DNA from: Lysinibacillus pinottii
GTDB lineage: Bacteria; Bacillota; Bacilli; Bacillales_A; Planococcaceae
Direction of reading: 5' to 3'
DNA: 64,000 nt
Assembly (NCBI RefSeq): GCF_024753545.1
Contig: NZ_JANTOO010000013.1
Coordinates: forward strand, 135,277-199,276
The first letter of the stretch is position 1. Each line of letters begins with the position of its first letter. Under the pieces are notes generated by a model that saw only the letters and a program-made list of their open reading frames with translations, was not told where the DNA came from and made no database searches. Positions 48,588-58,187 of the stretch are shown piece after piece. Position numbers and translations under genes: made by a program.

Positions 48588-48960
48588 CTGGATGTACTAA
48601 AATTTATGATTGAAAATGGTATATCCTTTGGTTCTGGAGCAACGTATTCACTCGTTTTTTGAGATATTAGAAAAGGCTTTAGAATGCCTGCCAGAAGAGC
48701 ACCAGCTACTGACCCATTCAGATCAAGGTGGGCACTATCAAATGAAAAAATACCGCCATACCCTTCAATCGAGAGGAAGTAAATAAAGTATGTCTCGTAA
48801 AGGGAACTGTTACGACAATTCCGTCATGGAGAATTTCTTTAGATTTCTTTAGGCATTATGAAATCTGATTTTTATACTTTAAAGGGTTTGAAGGTGTAGA
48901 GAATTTAAAACGGAATTAGACCTTAAAGAAAATTGGGTTAATGAAGAACAGCAACCAAAA
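48347..48960 (+). pseudogene. IS3 element with large internal deletion
   Basis: Starts at a terminal repeat (TAAACTGCTCTCCAATTGTT, with the first G changed to A), includes the beginning of orfA, then jumps near 48640 to the orfB end: THSDQGGHYQMKKYRHTLQS, SRKGNCYDNSVMENFF and IMKSDFYTL with shifts. Catalytic parts are lost. Confidence 0.75.
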
Positions 48961-49266
48961 TTAATTTATTAATAGAATATTATGATACTACGGAAAAACA
49001 ATTTTGGATTTTAAATTAACGACATTTTCATTAATTTTAGCGAAGCGTACACTTAGATTGTGAATAATCGCTATAAATTCAAAAAACTTTTGAGATGAGA
49101 AATTATTTTTTCTTCACCAAGGAGTGGTGGAAACTGTTGATACATGAGGGAGTTTAGTTGAATAAGGAAAAAATTACATGTATGAAATAAGGCAATACAT
49201 TGTTAAGATTTGATAGGTTAAATATTCTAAGGGAAAAATTTTTAGAACGAAGGGAAGTATATCTTA

Positions 49267-49440
49267 ATGTGGGGATGGGGAGAGATTCTTTCAGGCTTTA
49301 TAGCAATATTTATGTTGATAGTTGGAATTCTTTACTCGACGGAAGACCAAGAAAAGACTAGAAAAGGGCCAGTTTTTTATAAAAGCCTTTTTATCTTACG
49401 TAGATATTGGTTTTATAGATATAAAAAAATGGTACTATAA
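49267..49440 (+). CDS. 57-residue single-span membrane protein
   Basis: MWGWGEILSGFIAIFMLIVG starts the protein: one membrane segment, then a basic tail rich in Tyr, Arg and Lys (LFILRRYWFYRYKK). An AAGGGAAG site lies 10 bases upstream. Its stop is two bases before the next ATG, so the two are probably co-translated. Unrecognised. Confidence 0.5.
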   Translation: MWGWGEILSGFIAIFMLIVGILYSTEDQEKTRKGPVFYKSLFILRRYWFYRYKKMVL

Positions 49441-49442
49441 TT

Positions 49443-49760
49443 ATGGGTAGAATAATGCATGGGGGAAATAAAAGAGATAAAACACTAATTCATTTATTAT
49501 TTAGTAGTTATACAATTGGTTTTGTTTTAGGTGGACTAGGATTTTTCCTTACGGAAATAAAAAATATAGATTTTCAGTTTAATTTTTCCAAAGAAAGTGT
49601 TTTTTGTTTCTTAATTTTATCCCCTATTATTTACTGGGTTTATCGTTATTCTGGCAGGATCTTTGATGTACAAAGTATGAAAGTGAAATTACTTTACTTT
49701 GTATTATGGATAATTGGTATGGCATTTGGTATTATCTTTTTTGATTTGGCTATTAATTGA
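49443..49760 (+). CDS. Small membrane protein in a two-gene unit
   Basis: A 105-residue protein with three membrane segments (about 16-38, 50-64, 82-102). It follows the 57-residue gene with a two-base gap. No family recognised. In this island such pairs may be immunity genes left behind by lost toxins. Confidence 0.5.
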   Translation: MGRIMHGGNKRDKTLIHLLFSSYTIGFVLGGLGFFLTEIKNIDFQFNFSKESVFCFLILSPIIYWVYRYSGRIFDVQSMKVKLLYFVLWIIGMAFGIIFFDLAIN

Positions 49761-49769
49761 ATCCATTTC

Positions 49770-50513
49770 AAAAATAGTAGACCAAGAACTGATCGATCAT
49801 ATTACGAAAGAAAGCGAACATCAACCTGTTCAAATGATGTGTCTTATTTTAAAGCTGCCTAAATAAATCCTTTCATAAAAAGCCAAACAGCTATAACGTT
49901 GCCAATGAAAAGCTACGCTCACACATTCGTGTCATTCATAATGAGAGTGGTGGGCGTTATAGCGCGCTGAAAATCTTTGCCATTCTCAAATAAGAAAGAT
50001 ACACAGGCATCATTGAACGTGTACAACGTATTATGAAAAAGGTAGGCATCCGTTCGAACATCACAAAAAAGTACGAACCGACGTCATCACAAAAAACGAT
50101 GGAAGAGCTTGAAAACCTGGTATTACAAGACTTTACAACCGAAACAATTAATGAAATGGATGGCAGATATTACGTACATTCACACACAACACGATAGTTG
50201 TTGCTATTTGGCGTCGGTATTAGATTTACATACAAAGAAAATAGTTGGCTATAAATTTGGCAGAAAAATGACAGTGGATCTGGTTTTAGAAGTATTAGAT
50301 TAAGTAATAGCAGCGCAAAATCCAGCGCCAGGACACATTTACACACGGATTTAGGATCACAATATACAAGCGCAGAAGCCTTAAAACAACTGAAAAAATA
50401 TGAGATGATTCCATCGTTCAGCCGCAAAGGATGCCCGTATTATAATGCGTGTATTGAATCATTTCACGCTACACTGAAAAAGGAGGAAGTTTACAAACGC
50501 GTTATAAATAGCT
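49770..50513 (+). pseudogene. Degraded IS3-family orfB
   Basis: Readable pieces in several frames include NEKLRSHIRVIHNESGGRYS, ERVQRIMKKVGIRSNITKKY, DITYIHTQHDS, CYLASVLDLHTKKIVGYKFG, THLDLGSQYTSAEALKQLKK-like and SFSRKGCPYYNACIESFHAT. This is a different IS3 subgroup from the 23772 element. Several stops and shifts make it inactive. Confidence 0.8.
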
Positions 50514-50556
50514 AGTAATGATATAGAAATTATAAATAAAATAAGAGAGGTGAATA

Positions 50557-50964
50557 ATGAATGACCTTTTAATTACGGTAATATTCTCCGTTTTAGGTTC
50601 GATTATATCGTTAGGTATTTTAATTGTTTTTTTTAAAAAGAAAAGTAATAACAAAGATTTCATATCAGTAATTATTACTTTTACCTTTCTTTTTTTGATT
50701 TGTTTATATCTTAGCGTAACAGGCTTAATTGATATTGTGGATGCTAAAAATGGGAACTCTCAATCCTCAAGTGGTATGTGTAAAATAGTGAAAATTGAAG
50801 ATTTTGGTAGATTTGGAGGTGATTCATTTTTTCAAATTATAATAGATGATATAACAGTAGAGGCAGATGCCGAGGAATTTTCTTTTTTAAAAGACGGAAC
50901 TTATGAATGTACAATTCAGTATGGTGAAATTTCTCATCGTTTGATAGATATTAAATTTAATTAA
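50557..50964 (+). CDS. Membrane-anchored protein with small C-terminal domain
   Basis: A 135-residue protein with two membrane segments (about 5-26 and 36-60) followed by a domain of about 70 residues with beta character (MCKIVKIEDFGRFGGDSFFQ, DITVEADAEEFSFLKDG). Ribosome site AGAGAGGTG. Intact in a field of IS debris, and followed by a short hairpin. Unrecognised. Confidence 0.5.
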   Translation: MNDLLITVIFSVLGSIISLGILIVFFKKKSNNKDFISVIITFTFLFLICLYLSVTGLIDIVDAKNGNSQSSSGMCKIVKIEDFGRFGGDSFFQIIIDDITVEADAEEFSFLKDGTYECTIQYGEISHRLIDIKFN

Positions 50965-51422
50965 TAGTTAGGTATTACCAAATTTGACACTCTTAATGTA
51001 TATTTAGTGGTTAATTTTAATAAAAAAAGTAGGAGACGGGATATCCGTTATCCCTGCTTGTTTTTTGTTGAAATGAATACACGCTTAACCTTTCAAATTG
51101 GAATATAACACTACTTAAAGTTAATTTCCAAAGAAGAACAATCTAAATATATGAAACTACATTCGATTATAGATGTAAGAAAATTTTAATGAAAAAATAC
51201 TGAATTGGTTTAATGATCGTTAATGTTGAGGGCTAAAAGTTTCTTATTCAACTAACGGGTAGCTTTAGTTGAATAAAAAGAAAAGAGTGCTACATATTAG
51301 CATATGAACTGAACCCCGAATAGTGGACACTTTAAAAAAGTGGACCTATTCGGGGTTTTTCTATTTTCAACGTTTGAAAACCCCGTTATACTAACCATAC
51401 CATTTATGAACGGGAGAACATC

Positions 51423-51851
51423 ATGAGTAAAATAATTTTTAACGAACACCAATGCAGACAAATTGAAGCGAATCCAAATGTCGCCTCAGTATCCGACCGC
51501 TCAATTCAATATACAGCCGACTTTAAATTAAAAGCTGTTCAGGCAAATTTACAAGGAAAAGGTCCAGTCCAAATCTTCAGAGAAGCGGGATTTGACTTAG
51601 AGCTGATAGGAATTAAGAAAGCTAAAAGTGCAATTAGCCGTTGGAAGAAAACATATCAAACACATGGTAAGGAAGGCTTTTTAGAGGAACGTCGTGGAAA
51701 AGAGAGTACTGGTCGTCCACGCCTTGAAAACTTATCCGCAGAAAAGAAACTTGAGAAAGCGGAAGCGCGTATTCAATTGTTAGAGGCAGAGCTTCATCTG
51801 CTAAAAAAGCTCGACGAAAAGGAAAGGCAGGCGAAAAAGAATCGTTTTTAA
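51423..51851 (+). CDS. IS3-family OrfA
   Basis: 142 residues with helix-turn-helix (about 30-75: SIQYTADFKLKAVQ, then AKSAISRWKKTYQ) and a leucine-zipper-like C-terminus (AEKKLEKAEARIQLLEAELH). Intact. Its end overlaps orfB, as expected for -1 frameshift fusion. Confidence 0.88.
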   Translation: MSKIIFNEHQCRQIEANPNVASVSDRSIQYTADFKLKAVQANLQGKGPVQIFREAGFDLELIGIKKAKSAISRWKKTYQTHGKEGFLEERRGKESTGRPRLENLSAEKKLEKAEARIQLLEAELHLLKKLDEKERQAKKNRF

Positions 51852-52752
51852 CACCGAAAGAGAAATACCAAGCCATCAATCAAACAATTCGTTTATATCA
51901 ATTAAAAAAGATGACTCGTCATCTTTGTCAGGTAGCGAATGTTAGTCCAAGCGGCTAGTATAAGTGGCTTCAAAATAAGGAGAAACACGCTTTACGTGAA
52001 GAAGCTGATTATCAAGATTACATCTTATTAAAATCAATTTATGATCAAGCGAAAGGGAAAATTGGTTATCGTGGATTTTATATGGCACTGGTAGATGTGC
52101 TGGACACACCGATGAACCATAAAAAGATTCTTCGACTGATGCGTAAGTTCAATTTATATGCGAAAGTACGTCGTGCGAATCCGTATCGTCTGTTAGAAAA
52201 AGCAACAGAGGCGCATCGCCGTACACCGAACCATTTAAACAGAGCATTTAAGCAAGAAGAGCCAGGAAAAGTATTCTTAACAGATATTACGTATCTGCAA
52301 TATAAGGTGGTCAAAGGGCGCATTTATCATGCGTGAAAGATGTCGCAACACGAGAAATTGTAGCATACGAATTATCTACTACGTTAAAGATGTCCCTTGT
52401 CTATAAGACGCTTGAAAAGTTAAAAATACATCTAGAGGGCAATCTTCATCCAGAAGCGCTGATTCACTCGGATCAAGGTATTCATTATACACACCCAGAA
52501 TATCAGCAGCGTGTAAAAGAAATGGGACTTCTTCAGTCAATGTCCCGCAGAGGAAATGGTCTTGATAATGCGCCAATAGAATCGTTTTTCGGTCATTTCA
52601 AAGATGAAGTAGACTATAAACAAGCAGAAAGTTTGGCAGAATTACACACAATAGTGATGGACTATATGAACCATTATAATTACACACGAAAGCAATGGAC
52701 ATTAAAAAAGATGGCTCCGGCAACTTACCGAAGCCATCTCATTGCGGCTTAA
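51834..52752 (+). pseudogene. IS3-family OrfB, broken
   Basis: The DDE core is recognisable: Asp in VFLTDITYL, Asp in HSDQGIHYTHP and Glu in APIESFFGHFKDE. A TAG replaces a Tyr codon at about 51957 and a base loss near 52333 splits the core into two frames (52082-52336 and 52333-52752). Confidence 0.88.
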
Positions 52753-52805
52753 CTTAAAACTACATCCCTTTTTATTAAACTGTCTACCAAATAGGGTTCA
52801 GTTCA

Positions 52806-53242
52806 ATATAAAATATATAGCGCCCTTTTATTTATTTGTCTTTTTTTAATTTAGGTCTTGATAAGTATTTTAAACTTTGTGTCCTGTTTTTCCAAATACG
52901 AAAAAATTAAAACTGTGTGTGTCCTTATGGACGAGAATGTTCAGATGCTGCTGCGACCCTCAAGTGAATGGGCACAAGCAAAGAGAGCTGCACTTGACCG
53001 TGCATAGACAAGTCCTAAAATAAACTGTTTGAGTGTTCAATAATACATAAAATAAAATTAAGTAAAAAAAGGTTTAATGATAATTAAAGAAAATATCGTG
53101 AATTCAATTATCCTTAAGGTTAATAGTTTTAAGCGATGCTGGGCTATGTTCGTTGTTATTGAACATCTATAAGTTCATGTCCATATTATATACACAGTGC
53201 AAAAATACATTTAGTTGTTGAACAAAGTTTAATTATATCATA
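52806..53242. other. Intergenic region between IS3 element and the toxin gene
   Basis: No gene of support. One 26-codon frame at about 52928 (MDENVQMLLRPSSEWAQAKR) is too short to judge. The rest is AT-rich; T-rich sequence just after the toxin stop gives no clear terminator hairpin. Confidence 0.5.
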
Positions 53243-54121
53243 TTATTTAAAAGAAATTTCTTTAACATCTATTATTCTGGCAGATGCTTCCCCAGATGTT
53301 ATGTCATATGTTATGGCAGTAAAATCTGCCCCATGAATTAAGTTAAATTTCCCACTCCCTATTGCTCGTACTCTATCCGGGTCTTGAGGGGATCTAATTA
53401 GCCCATAAGTGTTACTAGCTAAATTAAGACCATCACCAATTGAAATTACTGTCCCAGAAGATTCAGCTTTAATACCTGTAATAGCATCTGCATAAATTTC
53501 AACATTTCCAGAGATAGACACCTGATTTAAGTATACATCTGTTCTAGTTTTTGTATGTGGTGGTACTGGAATAGGTTGTGGAGGAACCGTGTAAGTTGTA
53601 GTGACACTTTTAGTGTTAGAATTAGTATGAGAAAAATTATACTCAAGTGTCGTTTTTATTTGCCCTTCAGCTACTAAGGGAATTCCCACTTTTCCTGATG
53701 CTTCAAAGGCTGTCTTAAAACCATTAAGGGTTTGAGTAGTTGTTGAATCTGTAATTGATTTACTAAAAGAGACAGTATTAAACGTCATTGTTCGATCAGT
53801 TGTGTTTTCAAATGTATTTGAACCAATAAACAGTGGAACGACACTAGTAACATTAGTGTTCTCTATATTTATCCCTGAAACATCTACACTTTCTCCAAAT
53901 ATATAAGGAAATCGGCTATATGGTAAAAAGCCAAAAAGTGGTGGGATACTAGCTATCATATTATCAATTTTTTTATCAATATCTTCAATTGATACACCTT
54001 GTTTTTTGATGATATCATGATTATTTTCATGAATTGTAGTGGCCTTTGCCGTATATATACTTCCGTTTACAAACAAAAAACTTGCAATCATAACATAAAA
54101 AAGTAATTTGGTACTTTTCAT
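53243..54121 (-). CDS. mtx2: ETX/MTX2-family pore-forming toxin, probably Mtx2 (Mpp2-type)
   Basis: A 292-residue secreted protein: signal peptide about 1-27, then an aerolysin-type beta pore-forming toxin. Seen features are the Ser/Thr-rich amphipathic stretch with alternating polar residues (SFSKSITDSTTTQTLNGFKT to ITTLEYNFSHTNSNTKSVTT region), the following YTVPPQPIPVPPHTKT turn, and DVYLNQVSISGNVEIYADAI. The length equals the 292 residues I recall for Mtx2 of L. sphaericus SSII-1, whereas Mtx3 is longer. It would be active against mosquito larvae. GGAGAG ribosome site. Confidence 0.82.
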   Translation of the reverse strand: MKSTKLLFYVMIASFLFVNGSIYTAKATTIHENNHDIIKKQGVSIEDIDKKIDNMIASIPPLFGFLPYSRFPYIFGESVDVSGINIENTNVTSVVPLFIGSNTFENTTDRTMTFNTVSFSKSITDSTTTQTLNGFKTAFEASGKVGIPLVAEGQIKTTLEYNFSHTNSNTKSVTTTYTVPPQPIPVPPHTKTRTDVYLNQVSISGNVEIYADAITGIKAESSGTVISIGDGLNLASNTYGLIRSPQDPDRVRAIGSGKFNLIHGADFTAITYDITSGEASARIIDVKEISFK

Positions 54122-54279
54122 TATTTTTCACTCTCCAATATCTTATTTTTAAATGCTTTGATAATGATAAATGGCGCGCCTAATTAAACGATAACTGGGA
54201 AACCGAAAATTCAATTAGTCTCCTTTAGAATAATTAAACTGAATTCCCAAATCTTATTTAAATATACTAGTATACAAGA

Positions 54280-54307
54280 ATTATACAGTGTAAAAATCAC
54301 TTCAAAA
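54280..54307 (-). promoter_or_regulatory. Promoter candidate for the MTX2-type toxin
   Basis: On the minus strand TTTTGA, 16 bases, TATAAT, about 160 bases before the toxin ATG. The -10 is perfect and the -35 weak. The long leader is AT-rich. It resembles a vegetative SigA promoter, in keeping with the Mtx toxins being made in growth, but this is only a candidate. Confidence 0.4.
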
Positions 54308-54436
54308 ATTTCTAAGCTTATAAGATTAAATAAAGTGATTAGTAAACTAAAATCCTGAAAGCCTAAGAAAATTTACACAGATAAAAAATATCTAAGCTAA
54401 TATAGAAAACCGCTCTTAACAAATTTAGACGCAAGG

Positions 54437-54640
54437 GGAAAATATCCTAATAATGGATATTGGAACGGGTATTAACATTATATTAGAGCACCTAATAAAG
54501 CAGCAATTAAAGGTTTTATCACAGGTGGATTTGGTGCATATATTTCTGGTGGATTTCTTAAAGGAGCTGAAAGTTCAGTAGCGAATTTAGGTGATAAACT
54601 TTTTAAATATGAAGCATGGTTTGATAGAACGTGGCTTTAA
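54437..54640 (+). pseudogene. Orphan RHS toxin tip with nonsense codon
   Basis: One frame reads YPNNGYWNGY, a TAA at 54473, then HYIRAPNKAAIKGFITGGFG, AYISGGFLKGAESSVANLGD and KYEAWFDRTWL to a stop. Gly-rich tip sequences of this type join RHS cores to toxin domains. No core remains. It sits 19 bases before the TPR-type gene. Confidence 0.5.
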
Positions 54641-54659
54641 AAACTATTGATAGAGCTCT

Positions 54660-55121
54660 ATGAACAATATCTATAAAGAAAAATTAAATAAGTTGGAGGT
54701 TGTTAGAATTAGTATTTCTCAAAATAAATCATCTAAAATATATAATAGTATTGTAAAAAGAGCGAACCTATTTGATATTTTTTTTATGAAAAACAAAGCT
54801 ATTGACACAATGATTTCTGGCTTAAAGGAATCCTTAACAGATTTAGAAAAATCAAGTGCGTTTATTTATATCGGACTATTATATGTAGATTTAAAAGAAT
54901 ATAATAAGGCTTCTGAGTATCTTCATAAAGGCTTGAAAATTGTGGAACATCAAGAATTTTATTTTAGCCCTAATTTTAGTAAAATTATTAAAATTTTTAT
55001 AAAGAACGAGGAATTGGAAAAAGCTACCTACTGGTTAGAAAACTTTAATAGAAGAATACCCTTTGATAAAAAATTTAGTAAACTGGGTAATATTAATACT
55101 TATATAAAAGTGGGGAAATAA
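54660..55121 (+). CDS. TPR-like protein, possible immunity partner
   Basis: A 153-residue helical protein with at least two TPR-like helix pairs (SSAFIYIGLLYVDLKEYNKA, ELEKATYWLENFNRRIP). No signal or membrane segment. It begins 19 bases after the orphan tip. A dead relative is at 25465. Small TPR proteins are known immunity partners in some polymorphic toxin systems; here the role is inferred. Its last ten bases are the start of the 55112 repeat, so its natural C-terminus may have been altered. Confidence 0.55.
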   Translation: MNNIYKEKLNKLEVVRISISQNKSSKIYNSIVKRANLFDIFFMKNKAIDTMISGLKESLTDLEKSSAFIYIGLLYVDLKEYNKASEYLHKGLKIVEHQEFYFSPNFSKIIKIFIKNEELEKATYWLENFNRRIPFDKKFSKLGNINTYIKVGK

Positions 55122-55586
55122 AAAGAAAGTTAGAATACTATATGCATTAAAACGAAAACAGCCTCCTTGAAATGTATGATTTGTTTGAAAAAGGGGAAAC
55201 GTTTTTACTAACCTTCTCCACTAAAAATGGAGAAAGAAAGTATAAAGCTCATTGTGCTACCCATTAAACAAGGGAATTACAACTTGTTTATATATAACTT
55301 TTTTCCGTCTTTAAAGAAAACCGCGCTCAAGAGACTTACATGGAATGAACTGCTCTCCAATTGTTAGGCACATCTAGAATTGGAGGTCAGTTTTTTTATG
55401 ATTAAATATACTGCAGAATATAGATTACAACCTGTTGAGCGTTTACTTAAGTTGTAAGGAAAGTGCCTATTATTTAACTAAATCTAAGGGGGCTGATAAT
55501 AAAGCCATTTCTGGGTTAAGCAATATGAATACAATGGTGTTGAAGCTTTTATTAAGCCGTATACAAATTACACACTAGAGTTTAAA
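55112..55586. repeat. Long direct repeat, copy 2
   Basis: Partner of 48111-48587; see there. The terminal repeat of the IS here is less damaged (TGAACTGCTCTCCAATTGTT at 55346). Confidence 0.85.
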
Positions 55587-56324
55587 AACTTTTATGATTG
55601 AAAATGGTACGTCCTTAAACGAAACGGCAGCGATTTTTAAGATCCCTGCCCCTTCAACAATTAGTGCTTGGAGAAAGCAATATGAAACGCAAGGATTAGA
55701 TGCCCTTCAATCAAAGAAAAAGGGGCGTCCATCCATGAAAAAAGAATTCAATAAACAATCCAAACAAGCACCAGTTAAAGGCTCTACCGAAGCACTTGAA
55801 GCACGTAATAAACAACTAGAAATGGAAAACGAGTATTTAAAAAAGTTGAATGCCTTAGTTCAAAACAAGGAAAAATCACCAAACAGGACAAAGCACAAGT
55901 AGTCTTTGAGTTAAGGCATAAATATTCGGTGAAGGCACTTGTAAAACTCGCTGGCATTCCACGAAGTACGTACTATGATTTAGTAAAACGTATGAATCGA
56001 CCAGATCCAGGTGCCGATTTAAAGGCAGAATTAAAGGGGATTTATGAAGAACATGAAGGGCGTTATGGTTATCGCCGTATTCGTGATGAGCTAGCGAATC
56101 GTGGGCAAAAAGTGAATCATAAAAAAGTGCAACGTATCATGAAAGAACTGGGTTTAAAGTGTGTTGTACGTATGAAAAAATATAAATCCTATAAAGGAAA
56201 CGTTGGCAAAATTGCGCCAAATATTTTAGACCGCAATTTTAAAGCAGATGCCCCAAATGAAAAATGGGTAACAGACATTACGGAATTTAAATTATTTGGT
56301 GAGAAACTTTATTTATCGCCAGTT
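55346..56324 (+). mobile_element. IS3 element truncated by a second IS3 element
   Basis: Left terminal repeat and first codons of orfA, a deletion near 55588, then the rest of orfA (55594-55902: SLNETAAIFKIPAPSTISAW, KQLEMENEYLKKLNALVQNK) and the first 133 codons of orfB (55929-56327, to DITEFKLFGEKLYLSPV). At 56325 it is cut by the TGAAGTGACC end of an oppositely oriented copy. Same subgroup as the 23772 element. Confidence 0.85.
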
Positions 56325-56460
56325 TGAAGTGACCCTTAAAAGTTAGACACTGTTATTTTATTAGACAGTGGTTTGGTCATGAGTTTGATATGGTAAGTAT
56401 CAGGCTCATGCCTTTCATTTTGCCTTAATTCTTTTGTATTGTAATAAACTATATATTTTC
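56325..56460 (-). mobile_element. End of a second, inverted IS3 copy
   Basis: Begins TGAAGTGACCCTTAAAAGTT, continues like the low end of the 23772 element through the last codons of orfB (minus strand), and fades after about 135 bases at TGTATTGTAATAAACTATAT. Confidence 0.7.
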
Positions 56461-56489
56461 CTATTTCCGTTTTAATTTGGTCAATACGA

Positions 56490-56750
56490 TTTCAAAATTA
56501 AAAGAATTTAGCATATAGTACTTAGCTGCTTTACTATTCTCTATAATTTCCATATAGCTTGTAACAAGGTTCACCTTCTCTAATTTTTGAAGATGTTAAT
56601 AAAGTAAAGGTCTACTAATGCCAAGTTCCCTTGCTAATTGACTAACGTACTTTTTTTCTTTTGAAAGCACACTAATAATTTTTAACCGTGAGGGTTAGAT
56701 AAAGCCCCTAAGACTGGAAGCAATTCATCTCCGCTAGTAAAATGTAGCAT
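56490..56750 (-). pseudogene. ArsR-like winged-helix regulator, broken
   Basis: Minus strand: MLHFTSGDELLPVLGALSNP, then H-G-stop; shifting frame gives ISVLSKEKKYVSQLARELGI and SRPLLY followed by a stop where His-type codon is expected, then LQKLEKVNLVTSYMEIIENS. This is a typical small ArsR/DtxR-like DNA-binding fold with one frameshift and one nonsense codon. Its former target is unknown. Confidence 0.6.
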
Positions 56751-57025
56751 ATGTAACTATTTCATTACATATGAGACTAAAAATGCATTAGCTATTCCAC
56801 AAATTCCGTATAATAGTTTTAAAAAGACCTGATTCTAGGAACCCTAAATGATAATTTGTATACTACATAAGTGTGGAAATTATTTAAACAAACAAGAAGA
56901 ACGTTTTAAGACTATATAAAAACTAAAGTAATTAATTGTATTTTATTCTTCATAGTATATAAAAGGATTTACATTTTACTAATAAAAAAATATATGTGGG
57001 TATGGTAAAAATAAAGGAGTTAATT

Positions 57026-57601
57026 ATGGGTTTTTACTTTAAGTATGTAAATATTGATTGTGAGAATGTCCAAGATTATTTAGAAAGGATGCCTTTTGCT
57101 ATCAAAGAATTACCTCAATTTCTTATTGATATTTCTGGGCTTTCTTTACCTGAATGTAATCAGAACTGGTTTCCTTCTTGGATAAAAAAGATAAATGGTT
57201 TTCCTCTGTACTTTTTCATTGAAGTTGAAGATTACATGAAAAAAGAATTCAACTCATTTTGTGGTCAATATGGATTTGATCCTAAAAACTATGATTTAGA
57301 AGGAAAGTATAAAATTATTGAAGTTGTAAATGAAGACAAATTGAAACAGTTGTTTTCTTTAGTCATACCAATATCATGTGCAGGGGATCTAGTATTGTGG
57401 GTCACACAAAAAACTATATTCTTTGAGAAGAATAACTCAAATAGTAAACAAATTCGGATGCTAGATGGTCAAAATATTTTTTGCATAGGACACGATTGCG
57501 AAAATTTGCTTATCTTGTCAAATGACTCTAACTTCAAAAATGCTAAAGAAATGTCCAATACTTTTCCAGAAGATACAAAGTATGAAGATAATAAAGGTTA
57601 A
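57026..57601 (+). CDS. Hypothetical soluble protein, immunity-like
   Basis: 191 residues from ATG 57026, which has AAAGGAG seven bases upstream; the frame opens earlier at 56996. Acidic and aromatic, with GFYFKYVNIDCENVQDYLER, NQNWFPSWIKKINGFPLYFF and LVLWVTQKTIFFEKN. Such acidic, aromatic single-domain proteins are common as immunity proteins, but I recognise no family. A strong terminator follows. Confidence 0.5.
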   Translation: MGFYFKYVNIDCENVQDYLERMPFAIKELPQFLIDISGLSLPECNQNWFPSWIKKINGFPLYFFIEVEDYMKKEFNSFCGQYGFDPKNYDLEGKYKIIEVVNEDKLKQLFSLVIPISCAGDLVLWVTQKTIFFEKNNSNSKQIRMLDGQNIFCIGHDCENLLILSNDSNFKNAKEMSNTFPEDTKYEDNKG

Positions 57602-57617
57602 ATAGTATAGTTAAAGA

Positions 57618-57660
57618 AATGATGAACATCAAATTCTTCTCGATGTTCATCATTTTTTTA
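57618..57660 (+). terminator. Terminator of the 57026 gene
   Basis: AATGATGAACATC pairs with GATGTTCATCATT across an 11-base loop, followed by eight T residues. Confidence 0.9.
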
Positions 57661-57792
57661 CACATTATAAAAATAGCAAAAAATTTTAACACCAATCTAG
57701 GTAAAATAACTTGGAAAAAGTAATTTTCATGAGGTAGCAAATTGTTTAATAACAGGAAATGGACTTTAATGTTTTATGGTGAGTACGATAGG

Positions 57793-57891
57793 GTATATCA
57801 TCAAGCTATTCCCTTGATATTAACATTGATAATAGGCTATTTTACAAAAAGACTAATTGAAAAAATGAACTGCAGTATTAATAAATTTTAA
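57793..57891 (+). pseudogene. Remnant of a membrane immunity-type gene
   Basis: 33 codons read VYHQAIPLILTLIIGYFTKR and LIEKMNCSINKF, matching the C-terminus of the protein at 32451 (HLVIPFIITAIALYIANRLI, EKMDWQY). The upstream part is lost. Confidence 0.55.
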
Positions 57892-58062
57892 CGGTGAATC
57901 AATTTCATAATTCATCTTTTTTAAAGATTTTAGAAGGCTAGTAAATCGATACCTGCATTTTAAGAGAGAAAAAGGGAAAGGTTTTTATTGGAGATTAGAT
58001 CACAGAAAAAGATATAACTTTATTTTAACCTACAATCGGTAGTGATTGTTGTACAAAAGTAA

Positions 58063-58099
58063 AAAGGGTGATACATATTACGAATATGTATCACCCTTT
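58063..58099 (-). terminator. Terminator of mtx1
   Basis: Perfect stem AAAGGGTGATACATATT/AATATGTATCACCCTTT with a three-base loop; on the minus strand it runs into a T-rich tract. Confidence 0.75.
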
Positions 58100-58187
58100 A
58101 TTCACAATTTAGATGTTATTATAATTTCATATTATATCTCTGTTAACCTCTTTTTTTGCTTGTCTTCTATGCATAAAACAGTCATTA

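Larger units (their letters stand above)
51305..52805 (+). mobile_element. IS3-family element, structurally complete but defective
   Basis: 1501 bp with terminal repeats TGAACTGAACCCCGAATAGT and, on the other strand, TGAACTGAACCCTATTTGGT, flanked by a 3-bp ATA target duplication. The left end holds a hairpin (CCGAATAG/CTATTCGG-like) over the IR. orfA is intact; orfB has a nonsense codon and a frameshift, so it cannot move by itself. Different subgroup from the element at 23772. Confidence 0.9.
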
